Source: Membranipora membranacea | Taxonomy: Eukaryota; Bryozoa; Gymnolaemata; Cheilostomatida; Membraniporidae | Direction of reading: 5' to 3' | Length of the DNA stretch: 64,000 nucleotides | Assembly: GCA_914767715.1 (NCBI GenBank) | Contig: OU612065.1 | Span: 2,790,001-2,854,000 of the forward strand | Part shown: positions 1-11,600 of the stretch, piece after piece | How positions within the stretch are numbered: position 1 is the stretch's first letter | Layout: each line of letters opens with the position of its first letter | Position numbers and translations under genes: made by a program | The notes under the pieces: generated by a model | The model's database searches: none | Seen by the model: the letters and a program-made list of their open reading frames with translations, nothing else | Told to the model about the DNA's origin: nothing

Positions 1-3000
1 CCTCCATCTGCGATAAGTGTTGTACCAGTTACTAATCCAGCCGCATCACTAACCATGTACAAAACAGTGTTAGCTATGTCAACTCGCCTGCCAATCTTTT
101 GTAACGGTATGCTCCTAGCAATCTCTTCCTCAGAAACTACAGAACCGCCTAGAAAATTCAAGCCACCATTGTATTCCAATAAATTTTCTTTTGAGGCAAA
201 ATGTCAAGCTTATGTTGATGTATTACAAACAACATGTTTTCCAACTGACAAGAAGCCAAATACTGAAACCCTTAATAGCATATAATTAACTTAAATAATG
301 GCCATGTTACTGTTATCCATCATCGAGTGATAAGCTCAATGATACGGAGGCAGGGGGGGGGCTGTTCATCATGCAACATTGATAGGGCAAAATTCAGGCT
401 TCATAGCAGGTCACCTTCACAATCACATACAGACAATACATAATAAACAGAAGCGGTATACTCACCGAGCTTAGAATATCCCACTGTATCACCTATCGGT
501 CCAGGAGCTACACATGCTATCCTGATGTTATTGGGCCCCCACTCCACAGCCAAATGTTTCGTTAGTGCCTCTATATAACAGCAACATGAAATGGCTATGG
601 CTGATATGAGAGATAGCAGTATCAATGAAAGGCAGTATACATGGACGAATTGTTCAAAGTGAAGATAACTCTTTATTTTGCTGATGCTGTAATGTGATAT
701 CAGGGAGTTAGGGACATATATACGTACACACATACATGCATACGTACATACATATGTCCCAAACTCTACGTTAAATCAGGGAGGGTAAAATAAATAAATA
801 TTCATAAATGAGGACAGTGATAGCAGGGATAGCAGGTGATAGCTCAGCATAAACTAAATAGGTAATGTGGATTATCATTTCAGTTCCTTTCAATGTTTAT
901 TGAGTCGCCAAGATATACATCACTGAGCACAAATTTATGACCGGCCCTAACTACATACTATCCATAATATAACATACCGATTGCAGCCTTTGCTGAGCCA
1001 GCATGACTTTGAAGGACTTGGCCATTCACATGAAGAGTTGCTGTGATGTTAATTATGACGCCTCCGTGTTTCTGAAATAAGAAAACATGTAGTGAGGAGG
1101 AGCCCACAGGATCATGGAGGAGTGAAAAGCTGCGAACAAATTAACACCAACCAACCAAAGGTTATTATCAAAATTTAAATACAGCCAGTGATTATCACAG
1201 TGCAGCCTGAAATGGCAAATAAGAATTGACACATATGCAATCATTAAAACTGATCTTGTAAAAACTTGTAAAAACAAATCTCTATTCTAATTCTCTCCCA
1301 GTCTCAGGTCCGTTTCTATGTCATAAACCGATTCTTAGCAGTTTAAGTTATGCCACTAGATATTTCTCTTACCTTGAAATATGAGCTGTAGACTGCTTTG
1401 CTCACAGTATATGTCCCAACAGTGTCAATATCAATAACATTCCTGTATGCATTAGATGACAGGGAATCAGCAGGACACAGAAAATTACCGGCAGAATCTA
1501 AAATCAGAATGATAAATAACACAAACAGTAACAGACAAACCTGGAAAGTCAGTGGGGAATGTGGAATGTTTGAACAATAAAATATAACCTACTGTTGACA
1601 AGGATATCCAATCTGTTGTACTCAGCTAGTATTTTCCTCACACATTCTGTCACCTGCTCGGGCTACAAAATATATTTTCACCTGTGAGCGCTTAGCAACA
1701 TGTCATCTATATCATCATCATGTTTTCATAACGCAACTAAAAAAAAAAGTCTCGGTCTAGAGAGGACCTCCCTTCACCTAATATCCATATCCAACAGAGA
1801 TATTTTCTTATGATTTTGGCAATATCTCCAATTTTCTGTGAAAATGTGAGAAACACAAATAGCTAATCATGTTTCAAACAATGAAATGTAGCTTCCATTC
1901 AGCTATTATTTGTTGATGTGGCATCAAGATGATGGAATATTTGGAAAGGCCTAACATATTCATAACACCTTATGTACTAAAATTAGGTGTAAAATTTAGG
2001 ATCAATACAGAAAGCTCGCACTTTATTCAACAAGTATTAAAAAAAAAATTAAGTCTGTAGCAAATCATGATCACCTTCCTGACATCCATTTGCGCAATGA
2101 AACATTTTCTTCCAGGCACAGCAGCTTCAAGTGTACGTTTTGCATATTCAAGTCTCGCAAAGTTTCTGCTTGCTATAGCGACATCACAGCCGTGCCTGTA
2201 ATAATAAATTCACTGTAACTAACTGCGTATCTGTTATTATGTCTGAATGAAGATGCGGAAACCAAACCCAAGATCCCCTAATGTCAAGACCTAACTGGAG
2301 AAGAGCTCCAACTTTCTCAGGAAGCTCTCCAAATGTGTATGAAGGAAGTTCAATTTTACCTACATAATTAGTTTTGGACTTCAACTCAGTATTGGTCTAA
2401 AAAGTATCAACATTTGCGAATGATGCATACACTGCTTATCTTCATTTAAAAGATTACCATTCTAAGGTTTAGAATGTAGTAGGGGTTTTCTACTGCCTTA
2501 CTCCAGTTGATTTTAAACAATATGCTCAAAGTATGGTGCTACCATTGTACCTCATAAACACTTCTGCAATCGTGAAACCAATCCCTGATCCTCCTCCAGT
2601 AACGAAGGCCACCTTACCTCTGTAAAATAACGAATAAAGGTCAACAATACAAAATAAAGGTCAACATGATATACCTGCATGACTAAAAAATATAACTATT
2701 CTGTAATGGTTTGCCCCCTAATAACAGATCCTTATCTGTAACAGTCTACTGCATAATTGTACATATATTATACCAATGAGTTTGAAAAAGGAGTGGAAAC
2801 GGCCTCTCATTTCAAATTGTTGTTTGTCTCCACTGGTAATTGTCCTCTCTTTATCAGCAAAGGTTTTTCATGACCACAGCCAATCAGAGCAGAGACTGCA
2901 GAGAGTGACTTCCTGCCAAAAAGAAGTACAACTTGAGTTGCTGTAATAATTTTGATTAACTGTCCAATCAGCAAGAGCATAGTTGTGAAATCCCATTTAT

Positions 3001-3930
3001 CAAGATGGTTTCTACCGCAAATTTCCTAAAGTGTTTGAACCTCTTGAAAAGAAACTAAACTAAGTAGCAGAGAGATATAGATAGCCCTCTGCTACTCATA
3101 TGAGAAGGGAAAGTTTCACTGCAGACATGGCCATAAATTTGCCTCATAATTTGGTAATCAATAGCGGTTTTCATCAGTCAAACGTGGTATGTTATGCCTC
3201 CCATTGTCACTTAGGTGTTAGAAAGGGCTTATTTAAGTACTTTCACTACTTTTATCTGGTCTAAGTTCCTCACATGGTTTTTAAATGGTGAATGAATGAT
3301 TTATTTTCAGTCTCTCTATCCCCCCCATCAAACATTTGCATTGGAATTATAATTCAATACCCTGCAAAAGTGGTTACTATATTACTAGCTATGTCTCATC
3401 TACACTTGTGGTGATTTACATCATGATATATTGTCTCTGGGTGTCTGAATATACCATTGAGTAAACATGTCAAATACTTTAATAATTTTCAACTGGAGAC
3501 AGACATATAAAAAGACTGAGGACCTAAATGAATTTTAATGGAGGGACCATATAGTACAACCCTTGGAAACAGCCTTGTTAAGTCACAGGCTACATTTCGT
3601 TTCCACTCCCTCTCTGTAACTCCCTGATTATACAGTATTATAACCAATACAGATAGATTGTCGACCAATACATGAATGATACCAAATTCAGTAAGTAGAG
3701 AAAGAAAAGGGGAGGAGCACTGCACCAGTCTCCAAAGTATAACATATTTTGCTCATTAAAAGAGACAACAATGGTTGTCCAGAAACAGGTTACTCTGTAC
3801 ACCATATCACTCCTAACACTAATACCAATATATTATACACTTACTTGAGGATTCCATTACAAAATATCTGTTTGTAATCAGTCATACATCTATCAGTGAA
3901 CTCCTGCGACTTTGCACCTCTAGAAGCCAT
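1..3930 (-). CDS. DECR2: Peroxisomal 2,4-dienoyl-CoA reductase-like SDR, C-terminus outside window
   Basis: NADPH-dependent reduction of 2,4-dienoyl-CoA intermediates during peroxisomal beta-oxidation of unsaturated fatty acids. Eight exons are visible: 3845-3930, 2551-2619, 2075-2195, 1593-1662, 1373-1497, 978-1071, 466-570 and 1-148. All junctions are GT/AG and the phases agree. The start ATG at 3930 gives [11 protein letters not shown]. The Rossmann motif TGGGSGIG is in exon 2. The [14 protein letters not shown] block in exons 4-5, HAGSAKAAI in exon 6 and [20 protein letters not shown] in exon 7 are the signature blocks of the DECR2 branch rather than of general SDRs. Exon 8 carries the [10 protein letters not shown] stretch near the usual C-terminus. 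The last residues lie beyond position 1, so a peroxisomal targeting tripeptide cannot be checked; peroxisomal location is inferred from the family. Other peroxisomal SDRs such as PECR fit less well. Confidence 0.92.
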
Positions 3931-5328
3931 ATTGTAAGTGTAGCAAGCAGCTGATAAATCAACCAATCGGTACCTTGCAGGTTATCATAAATTCTTATCA
4001 CCCTTAGTATATATTGACAACTACAACAAGACAGATTGATCCTTAATTCATGGATAATAATAGATACCTAATTGTGTAACCAAAGGCAAAGTCATTGCCA
4101 AAGGTATCTGTGTAACAACAGCACAAAGTCCAAATAATAACGCTCAGTCATTGCTTTACAATAAAATTGTGACAGAATAAGGCCAAATCTAAATTTTGGA
4201 TAAAATTGCAAGTAAATATCTCAGTCAAAAAACTGAGAAAAAGAAGAGTTGCCAAACTATGCGACAAGTTTCTCAGTTTTTCGGGCAGCTCGGATCACAC
4301 CCTGGGCTTCAACAGAGCCCAGTAGTATGTGTATGTTTGTATTCGTCTCATTCTAGTCAAAATATTATAATGAAGGAGCTACAACAGGATACTAAAAAAA
4401 TACCTCTAACACTTATATGATGGACGATTTTTATTTCTGGTGCAAGCCTATCTTGCAAGCCTTTCATTAAATAATTAATAATTGAATAATAAAATGTTAG
4501 AAGGAAACCATTATAGCAAGGAAACATACAAATGAACTGAAGAATAAGTTTGAAAGTCTGAACATCACTCATATTCATAATGCCAGCCAACACCATGGTT
4601 AGCCAGGGGCCTTTCATTTAGAATGAGCGGTGCCAAATTACCACCATCAATTCGAACAAATTACGCGCTCGATCCTTCACTTTGACAAGTTCCCGAATCG
4701 CTCACTCAGATTGTAGCTAGTTCCATGTGAATGATTTGAGAGCGAGACCCTGACAGCACTCGCTCACAAATCGCTCAGTGAGTGATCGATCAGACAGCGA
4801 TTTTGACTGTTTTAATTAAGAGACCCACCAGTGTTCTGTAATTTGACTATAATATAGGTTTTTTAGATTAACCCTTTCATACGTGTGTAGTGCATGGTAT
4901 TGATAAAACATGGAGCAAAAGCGTTACTCCTCGGTTAAAACATATACATATCTAAAATGTCATATATATACGTTTATGGGTTAGGTCTGGGTCTGGGACC
5001 TATGGCGGCCAATTGAGTGCCTGATGATACAGTTTCTACGACCTGCAACCAAGGAGTAAAAACTCCTTGCTGCAACCAGGCTTCTTACAGGCTTCTTATG
5101 TTTGGACTCATGCCTATTTTTCGTAATCCCAATCCCAGGTGGGTGGGGCCTGCCCAGGCTAACCCAGGCTAACCCCCAGGGCCCATAGTCCCAATACAAC
5201 TTTCAAGTACTGAATTATTGTCAAGTGGTTGAGTAATCCCCCCCCCGTGGCCTTGCTTTACCACTAGACTTGAACAAACTGTAGTTGACCTATGACCTAT
5301 GATCTATGTAAATATAATTAATAAATTA
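3931..5328. other. Intergenic, no gene seen
   Basis: AT-rich sequence between DECR2 and the retrotransposon. It should hold the DECR2 promoter, but no TATA or initiator element stands out. Positions 4630-4800 hold several copies of a CGCTCACTC / GAGTGAGCG-like word that suggest an old decayed repeat. No coding exon with splice support was found. Confidence 0.5.
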
Positions 5329-5604
5329 AAGAAGCGAGTCATATCTCACATATCAGTCTCACATGTATTATATCCAAGCTCACTGAACACATACTCTGTT
5401 CTAACGTGTGGAGTCATATAGAGGAGCATGATATTGTGAGTGACAGGCAACATGGATTCAGGAGAGGGCTGAATACTACAACTCAACTATTACATGTCAT
5501 TCATTTTGCAACCCAATCCCTTGATCAGCACAAAGATTACCATATTATTAGCTTTGATTTTTCGAAAGCCTTCAATAAGGTGCCTCACGCGCTGCTTATT
5601 CATA

Positions 5605-5978
5605 CCGTAATCCCTCACCTATAGATCGCGCGACGTATAAGTGAAGGCGGCTATAAGAGAGTAGTATATAGACGCGACTATCATTTGAAGCATTATTATA
5701 TTTAGTTTGGACCAAAAGCTCTTACAATCACCGAAGATGAATAGCTCAGTGGTAGAGCGTTCGACTTGTAAACATGGAGTTGTGAGTTCGAAACCCACTG
5801 AGGGCAGATTTTTTCCCAAAACTACTTAGTTCATTTGTAGTGAGTGTAGTGTAGTGAGTGTCTTAGAGCAGTGGGGTGTCTTATAGCTGTGGGGTGTCTT
5901 ATAGCTGGAGCATTTTTATTTTTTCTGAGGGGGGTGATTCACTTATAAGTCCGGTGACTTATAGGTGAGGGATTACGG
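5605..5978. mobile_element. MITE-like TIR element inserted in the LINE, TA target duplication
   Basis: The ends read CCGTAATCCCTCACCTATA and its exact reverse complement. Weaker pairing continues inward for about 38 bp in total, including an inner TATAAGTGAA / TTCACTTATA pair. A TA dinucleotide flanks each side (5603-5604 and 5979-5980), the target duplication typical of Tc1/mariner-type insertion. Removing the element and one TA lets the interrupted reverse-transcriptase frame continue directly, which independently fixes the boundaries. The interior has no transposase. It contains a tRNA-like segment (5736-5807) and short tandem copies of GTGGGGTGTCTTATAGCTG near 5870-5905. Confidence 0.87.
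5736..5807 (+). pseudogene. tRNA-Thr(TGT)-like sequence inside the MITE
   Basis: An A box (TAGCTCAGTGGTA, 5742-5754), an anticodon loop CTTGTAA with anticodon TGT, and a B box (GTTCGAAACCC, 5786-5796) are present in tRNA spacing. The T stem pairs with one mismatch (GTGAG with CCCAC). The acceptor strands (GATGAAT and the segment ending GGGC) do not pair, so a functional tRNA is unlikely. It is best read as a tRNA pseudogene or tRNA-derived SINE head captured by the DNA element. The internal promoter boxes could still attract RNA polymerase III. Confidence 0.7.
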
Positions 5979-6998
5979 TAAATTGAAACATTATAAGTTT
6001 GATAGTTAATGCATTGAATGGATTGAAAGCTGGCTGACTGATAGGACATGTACTGTTAACGATAATGGCAATAAATCTAGTATATTTCATGCTTCATCTG
6101 GTGTTCCACAGGGATCGGTCTTAGGACCACTTTTGTTTCTGATATACGTTAATGACATCTCACAGTCAATCCAAAACTCTGACTGCAGGTTATATGCAGA
6201 TGACACCATCTTATGTTCAGAAGTCATAAATGATGCTAAATCTCTTCAAGAGGATATAAATGAATTGAAAAGTTGGGCTGATAAATGGGGTATGATTTTC
6301 AACCATAAGAAATGTGTACATGTGAAAGTAGGAAGTGATCAGCCAGATATAAGTCTGAAGCTTGGTGACAATGTCATACCGCACTCAGACTCTGTCAAGT
6401 ACCTTGGTGTGACCATCCATTCCAACCTGAAATGGAATGCACATATAACAAATGTAGTAAAGAAGGCGAATCGTTCACCCGGCTCATAAAACAAGGACTC
6501 AAAGAGGCCCCAGTTAAAACCAAACTACTAGCTTACAAAACCATGGTTAAACCTATCTTAGAATATGCAAGTCAGGTTTGGTCGCCACATAACATTGGTC
6601 TGAATAATAGCTTGGAAAAAGTTCAGAGAAATGCAGTAAAATGGATATATCATTTAAATAAAACTGACAGCGTAACTGAATGTATGACTAACCATGCTAT
6701 TCTCCTTTTGTCTGACAGGAGAGAAGCAATAGATTTTACTTTTCTTAGAAAAGTGGAAGGAGGACTGTTCGACAAAAAATTGAATACCTATATACGCTTT
6801 GTTTCATCTACCCACGACACCAGAGGTAAAACAATTAGTTGGCAGCATAGTTGTGATGCATGGTCACATATGCTACTATAATAGAATGAGGCCAGAGGTA
6901 AAGGTATATTTTCCTCCAAATTAACCTGACAACCTTCTAACAATTAACTAGCATCTTAGCATTACATGTACATATCAAGTACATGCCGATACACATCT

Positions 6999-7314
6999 TA
7001 CCTTACCTTCAACTTAATCCAAACCATCCACATCACGGGCACTTTTGGATAAATATACCATCATTATCCGTGTGGGGGGGGGGGTTTAGACTAGAGTCAA
7101 CTATGGTCAACTTGTTTACTATAAGAATCCTTTCTCTTCATAACTGGGCAGGCAATTTCAGTATTGATGTTCAATTATTGGTGTATTTTTAACATTTTTT
7201 CTGTAAATTTATCACCTGCAATACCAGTAGCAATACCCCTCCGAACACACTGAAGGTATATTTATCCAAATGTGCCCGTGATGTGGACGGTTTGGATTAA
7301 GTTGAAGGTAAGGT
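6999..7314. mobile_element. MITE with ~62-bp terminal inverted repeats
   Basis: The left arm starts TTACCTTACCTTCAACTTAA at about 6999. The right arm, ending near 7314, is its reverse complement over about 62 bp with two mismatches seen (ATCC/GTCC and CTTTT/CATTT). The interior of roughly 190 bp contains a G-run at 7073-7083 and no transposase. No target-site duplication is obvious. It lies 120 bp downstream of the LINE remnant. Confidence 0.82.
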
Positions 7315-8657
7315 AATATCATATAATATATATTATATCAATTCATTATTATATTTATTTTGGTGTCATCCGGTTTGCTGTTCACAAGTGTGGCCACTTT
7401 CGTCAACGGTATGTAGTCTATCTCTCAAAATTAGTTGCCTCGGTTCTTTATCTCTATGATAGATTATTATAGTTATTATAAATTTTGAACAGTATTTTTA
7501 ATTTTAAGTACAGGAAATGGCCATGGGTGCCATTATCAAGAGATAAACTGCATAAGCTTTGCTACAGATACATTTGTTAGCCATTGCCCAATTGGCTAGT
7601 TGAATCAGTTGTTAAGAAACATATAAACACATCCGGGTTTTAGCATGTGTTTACATTCCTAAATCTAAAAACAGCAATTTCACTTTCAGCTCAGCTGTTA
7701 TAGAAGCCAATAGAATTGCAATTAAGGGTAAGTGAATTGCGTGTGTTTGTGTGTTTGTAATCAAGTACACCACAAGTCTGGTGGGTCTTTTACTGCTCTG
7801 ATATGTTGGGTGGTTTTCTATATCCAAATGTGTTGGCTCTGCACCATCAGCAGAGCCAACACAATTGACACATACAAAACAATGACACAGTGACAGTTAG
7901 TATTAGGTCAATCTCAATGGCATGGACCCAGCGCTCACTCAGTAAAGATTGATGATTCAATAGATACTAGGCATACCATTCGCCTCAGAGGATGAGAGCA
8001 TTTCACTGAGCTTGATTCTGATGAAGAAGATGCTCTAAGGTAACCACTTGGTAACCTACCTGTGGCCTAATCTGAAATCTCAAACGCCAACGATATTCGC
8101 TGCCAGAGGTTAATCGACCTCTGCGTAAGTGCTTCCTACCGAGGACCAAAAGACACACAAGAAGGAACACAAAATGGATGGCCAGATAGCAGCATTTAAC
8201 TGAAACAGAGTCCCATATTTAAGGACGAACTTTTACAGGGAACAACAGAGGCTCTTAGCCCTGCGGCCTACTAACACCTATTGTAGCACACTGTTAGCCA
8301 CATGAGGAAATTCTCTCTGTTAATTTTCCCACACTAAAGAGGTCATTTCTGGCTGAATCTCCACATTCCGCTCTAAAATCATGTTCAACCTGTTAAGATA
8401 CCGATATAATGAATTATAATGCGTGACAGAGAGGTGACCCCTAGTTTAGAGGAATCCCTTAAGTTTTCCATGCTTAAGTGAATAATATATTACAAGCTTT
8501 TGTCAAATGTGCATGTTATATTTGGTTTGGGGAAGAGCACGCCTGTTCACGTTCTCTGCTATGCTATGATGATCAATTTTCGCCTCATTGTTAATTTTGC
8601 TAGAAAGAAATTGTACAACAAATATTTTGGCAATTGCAGATATCAATATAATTTGAG
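7315..8657. other. Upstream region of IFT140
   Basis: No spliced coding exon is seen. It contains a perfect 14-bp-arm hairpin (TGTGTTGGCTCTGC, 7829-7842, with its complement at 7850-7863). A paired GTAACC/GGTAAC site lies at 8040-8055. Positions 7900-8300 look like decayed repeat DNA. The IFT140 promoter must lie here or just before 8658, but no core element is distinctive. Confidence 0.45.
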
Positions 8658-11600
8658 ATGGCGGTATATTTCGATACCAAAGTGAGGACAGATCATCTCG
8701 GAACGAACACAGGAATTTACTTTCATGATGTGCATCCATTACTTGCCCTTACATCGTACAATCAGGGCATGGGAGGCTCTGTAACTCTATATAATCGTGA
8801 TGTAAGTATTTGTATAACAACACTTCATAACATTAGTTATAGTGCAAGCGGTCATATGCTACCTATGATATTCATATTAGTATATTTAATACATATATAT
8901 ATGTTATCTTCGATGCAGAAGGAGTATTTTTTTCTCGGGTAATGGTACTTGGACCTGTAGTACTCACTCCGCGCCTCATACCCTTGCTTCCCCAAAACCC
9001 AGCTACTGTTTATATTGAAGAGGTAGAGGGGATCTTTTTACTGTGTGAGGGGTGTGCACACACACAGGGTTCCTCCTGTATTCTTAGTCCCGTTCTGCAA
9101 GGACCTTGGTAGGATTAATGGTGTGCCAGTACCAAACCAAGAATTAAAGGCAGTGCCGGGAAATGAACCTACGTTTAAAAAAAAACCTGAACCTCACAGA
9201 TTGCAAGTCCATACCTACATAAATATACATTATTATATATAATTTTTTGAATTAAGTTCAAATTTAAATTCATTCCTTTTGCAGGCAGAAAATCTTAAGC
9301 ACGCCACAGTGCAGCGCCCAGTTAATTGTACGGCAGTAAGCTGGCAGCCTCAGAAGAAGATCCTGGCTATGGGCTGGGAGAATGGAGAGATTGTTATCTG
9401 GAACGAGGCAGAGAGAGACCTACATGAAGTTCCAAACTTACATAACACAAGCGTAGCCTGTCTGGCCTGGAGTGCTAAGGGTGCAAGGCTTGTGTCTACT
9501 GATCAGGTAAATAAACTGGTAGCGTCGTTAAAATGAATTCTTCACTACAAGTGTAATCCTCACTTCTTTTAGATTCTATGATGAAATTATACCAAACAGA
9601 AACGGCTATTGTAAGCATGGGATGGGGATGGAAACTAAACAGGTTTTCAGTTTTTGTTAACAAATGTTTTCATTTTTTACAATAGGCTGGTAACATCATT
9701 GTGTGGAAAGCGGACACACGAGGTAGAGTTCAAACTCAGCCTCTGTATAAAAATAGTCTACAAGAGAGCATCAAAGATGTTATATTCAGACCATCAGCAC
9801 AGCAAGATCCATCCATGTAAGTAAAACTGAGCCTATGTTATGAATAAAGTGGAAGAAATTAAAATTTTTCATACTTACCATCATTGAATCCCTTGTATGT
9901 ATTGCATTGATTGCCTCCACTAGCTTTCTAACTGATTGGCCTGGCCTGCTGACATATTGGAAGCAAAGCATTTCTATTTGTGCTTTGTCTTTTCCATACG
10001 GATATGTATTGCTTTATTTCTCTATAGTGGTTTGTATGTTACATGTATATTACATGTATATTACATATGTGTATATATGTATATTACATATGTGTATATA
10101 TGTATATTACATGTATGTATGTATATTACAGGGATATATCAGCTTTAGCTCGAGCTGCAGTAAGTGGAGATGAGAGCGCTCTCGATATGTTTAACTGGAA
10201 GAAGGGAGGAGCCGGGAGATTACCTGGTGGCCCGTTTGGAGCTCCAGCCGAAGCTCTAGGATTCTATGTTGGCACAGAAGGAGGTAAGGCATCAGACAAA
10301 ACTCGGGAACATAAATAGATTCAATACTACTATATGTTCTTCCCTGAATCCCTTGAGTATGGTATAGTTGTGAGTATCTTGACAAATATGCATTTTTTAC
10401 GAGTCTGTAATGAACAGGTAGTTTGGTTCACTTTATGTGTAATGCTGAGAAGCCATACTTGCAAAACTTACAATTTCAACACTATGTAGGCCCACATATC
10501 TTATATTTCCCCTTTTTACTGCTAGGCTCTGTGTATCACTGTAACGAAAATGGAAAAGCCCAGAAATGCTTCACCACCGACAGCTGTATACAGCGCCTCA
10601 TGCTTATGGAAACAAAGAATATATTAGTAACAGTAACTGTCAACCTGACACTAGCTCAGCATAGCATAACTCCATCAGGTGACCTCAAGGAGATCCTAAA
10701 GGTCAGTCAACATATCGGCAATAAAGTGAATGCCTAGAACTACAGCATAGATGTCCAGTTCAACCTGAACCTGCATTCCTCAAACTGCCTTCCTCTGTTG
10801 TGTTACGATAATTCTCTCTTTAGATCATGTTAATGATGCTTATCTGTAATGAAATAGGTTTTACTTTCTGATATATTTATGACCATAGGTTAAGCTGAGT
10901 GGTAAGAGTGAGAGACCGAGCTTGTGCTGGTCGGGGCCGGGTATCCTCACCACAGCAACAGGGGAGAGTGTCCTGAGGCTACTGGATCTCACTAATAATA
11001 ACAACTATGTACTCACTCTAGAAACACAACCAGCCTACGATAAAAATGAGACACTTTACTGTGTGGCCTACAGCAAGGACAAGCGTAAGATATAATGTTC
11101 TAACAGTGGAAACATCTCACACTTTGTGATAACCAATTATGTTTTAATGTGGGGCGTAATATTACCTGGGATGCTCCATTACTATATATGTGCATGTAAT
11201 CCCTGAACATACACGTGATATCTGTATAAATGTGATTTAAACATTCTAAATCTAGCCTGACTATTTCCTCGGTTCAGGTACCATTGCTGCCGGGACTAAC
11301 CTAGGAAATGTCGCTATGTGGAAGTACTCTAATCCTGATAAAAATGAAGATGATGAAAACTGCTGGAAGTTGCAGCCGCCTTCAGCCATAGAAGGGGTTG
11401 TTGAGCAAATTGACGTAAGTTTCACAAAGCTTACAAATTATCCGTGTTCTTTGTCAACCCTTAAAACTTCAGATAACACATTATATGTGACATCCAAAGT
11501 TTTAAAGGTGCAATCCCAATATGTTAGAAAGGTACCTATAATAGGTAACCTTCTAACATACTGGGATTGCAGGCTTGTTTCGTACCATGGCTATCACCAA

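Larger units (their letters stand above)
5329..6881 (+). mobile_element. Non-LTR retrotransposon (LINE) reverse transcriptase remnant, 5'-truncated
   Basis: Fragment of a LINE ORF2-like protein. In order it shows the finger/palm start (ISKLTEHIL, then DRQHGFRRGL), the palm motif FDFSKAFNKVPHALL, the motif SGVPQGSVLGPLLF, the catalytic box YADD (about 6192-6203) and the thumb/C-terminal segment with KYLGVTIHSNLKWNAHI and LEYASQVW. There is no endonuclease domain upstream, so the copy is 5' truncated, as usual for these elements. It is dead: a TAA stop lies at about 6007, a frameshift near 6460-6475 moves reading from one frame to the next, and a 374-bp DNA element is inserted at 5605-5978. The jockey/CR1-like group is inferred from motif spacing; the clade is not resolved. 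Confidence 0.88.

Noticed and set aside
5736..5807. Functional tRNA-Thr gene
   Set aside because: The acceptor strands do not pair and it lies inside a TIR element; kept as tRNA-like pseudogene.
9907..10318. Overlapping open frames rich in Tyr/Ile/Cys
   Set aside because: Created by the TA-rich microsatellite at the end of IFT140 intron 3; the real exon is 10132-10283.
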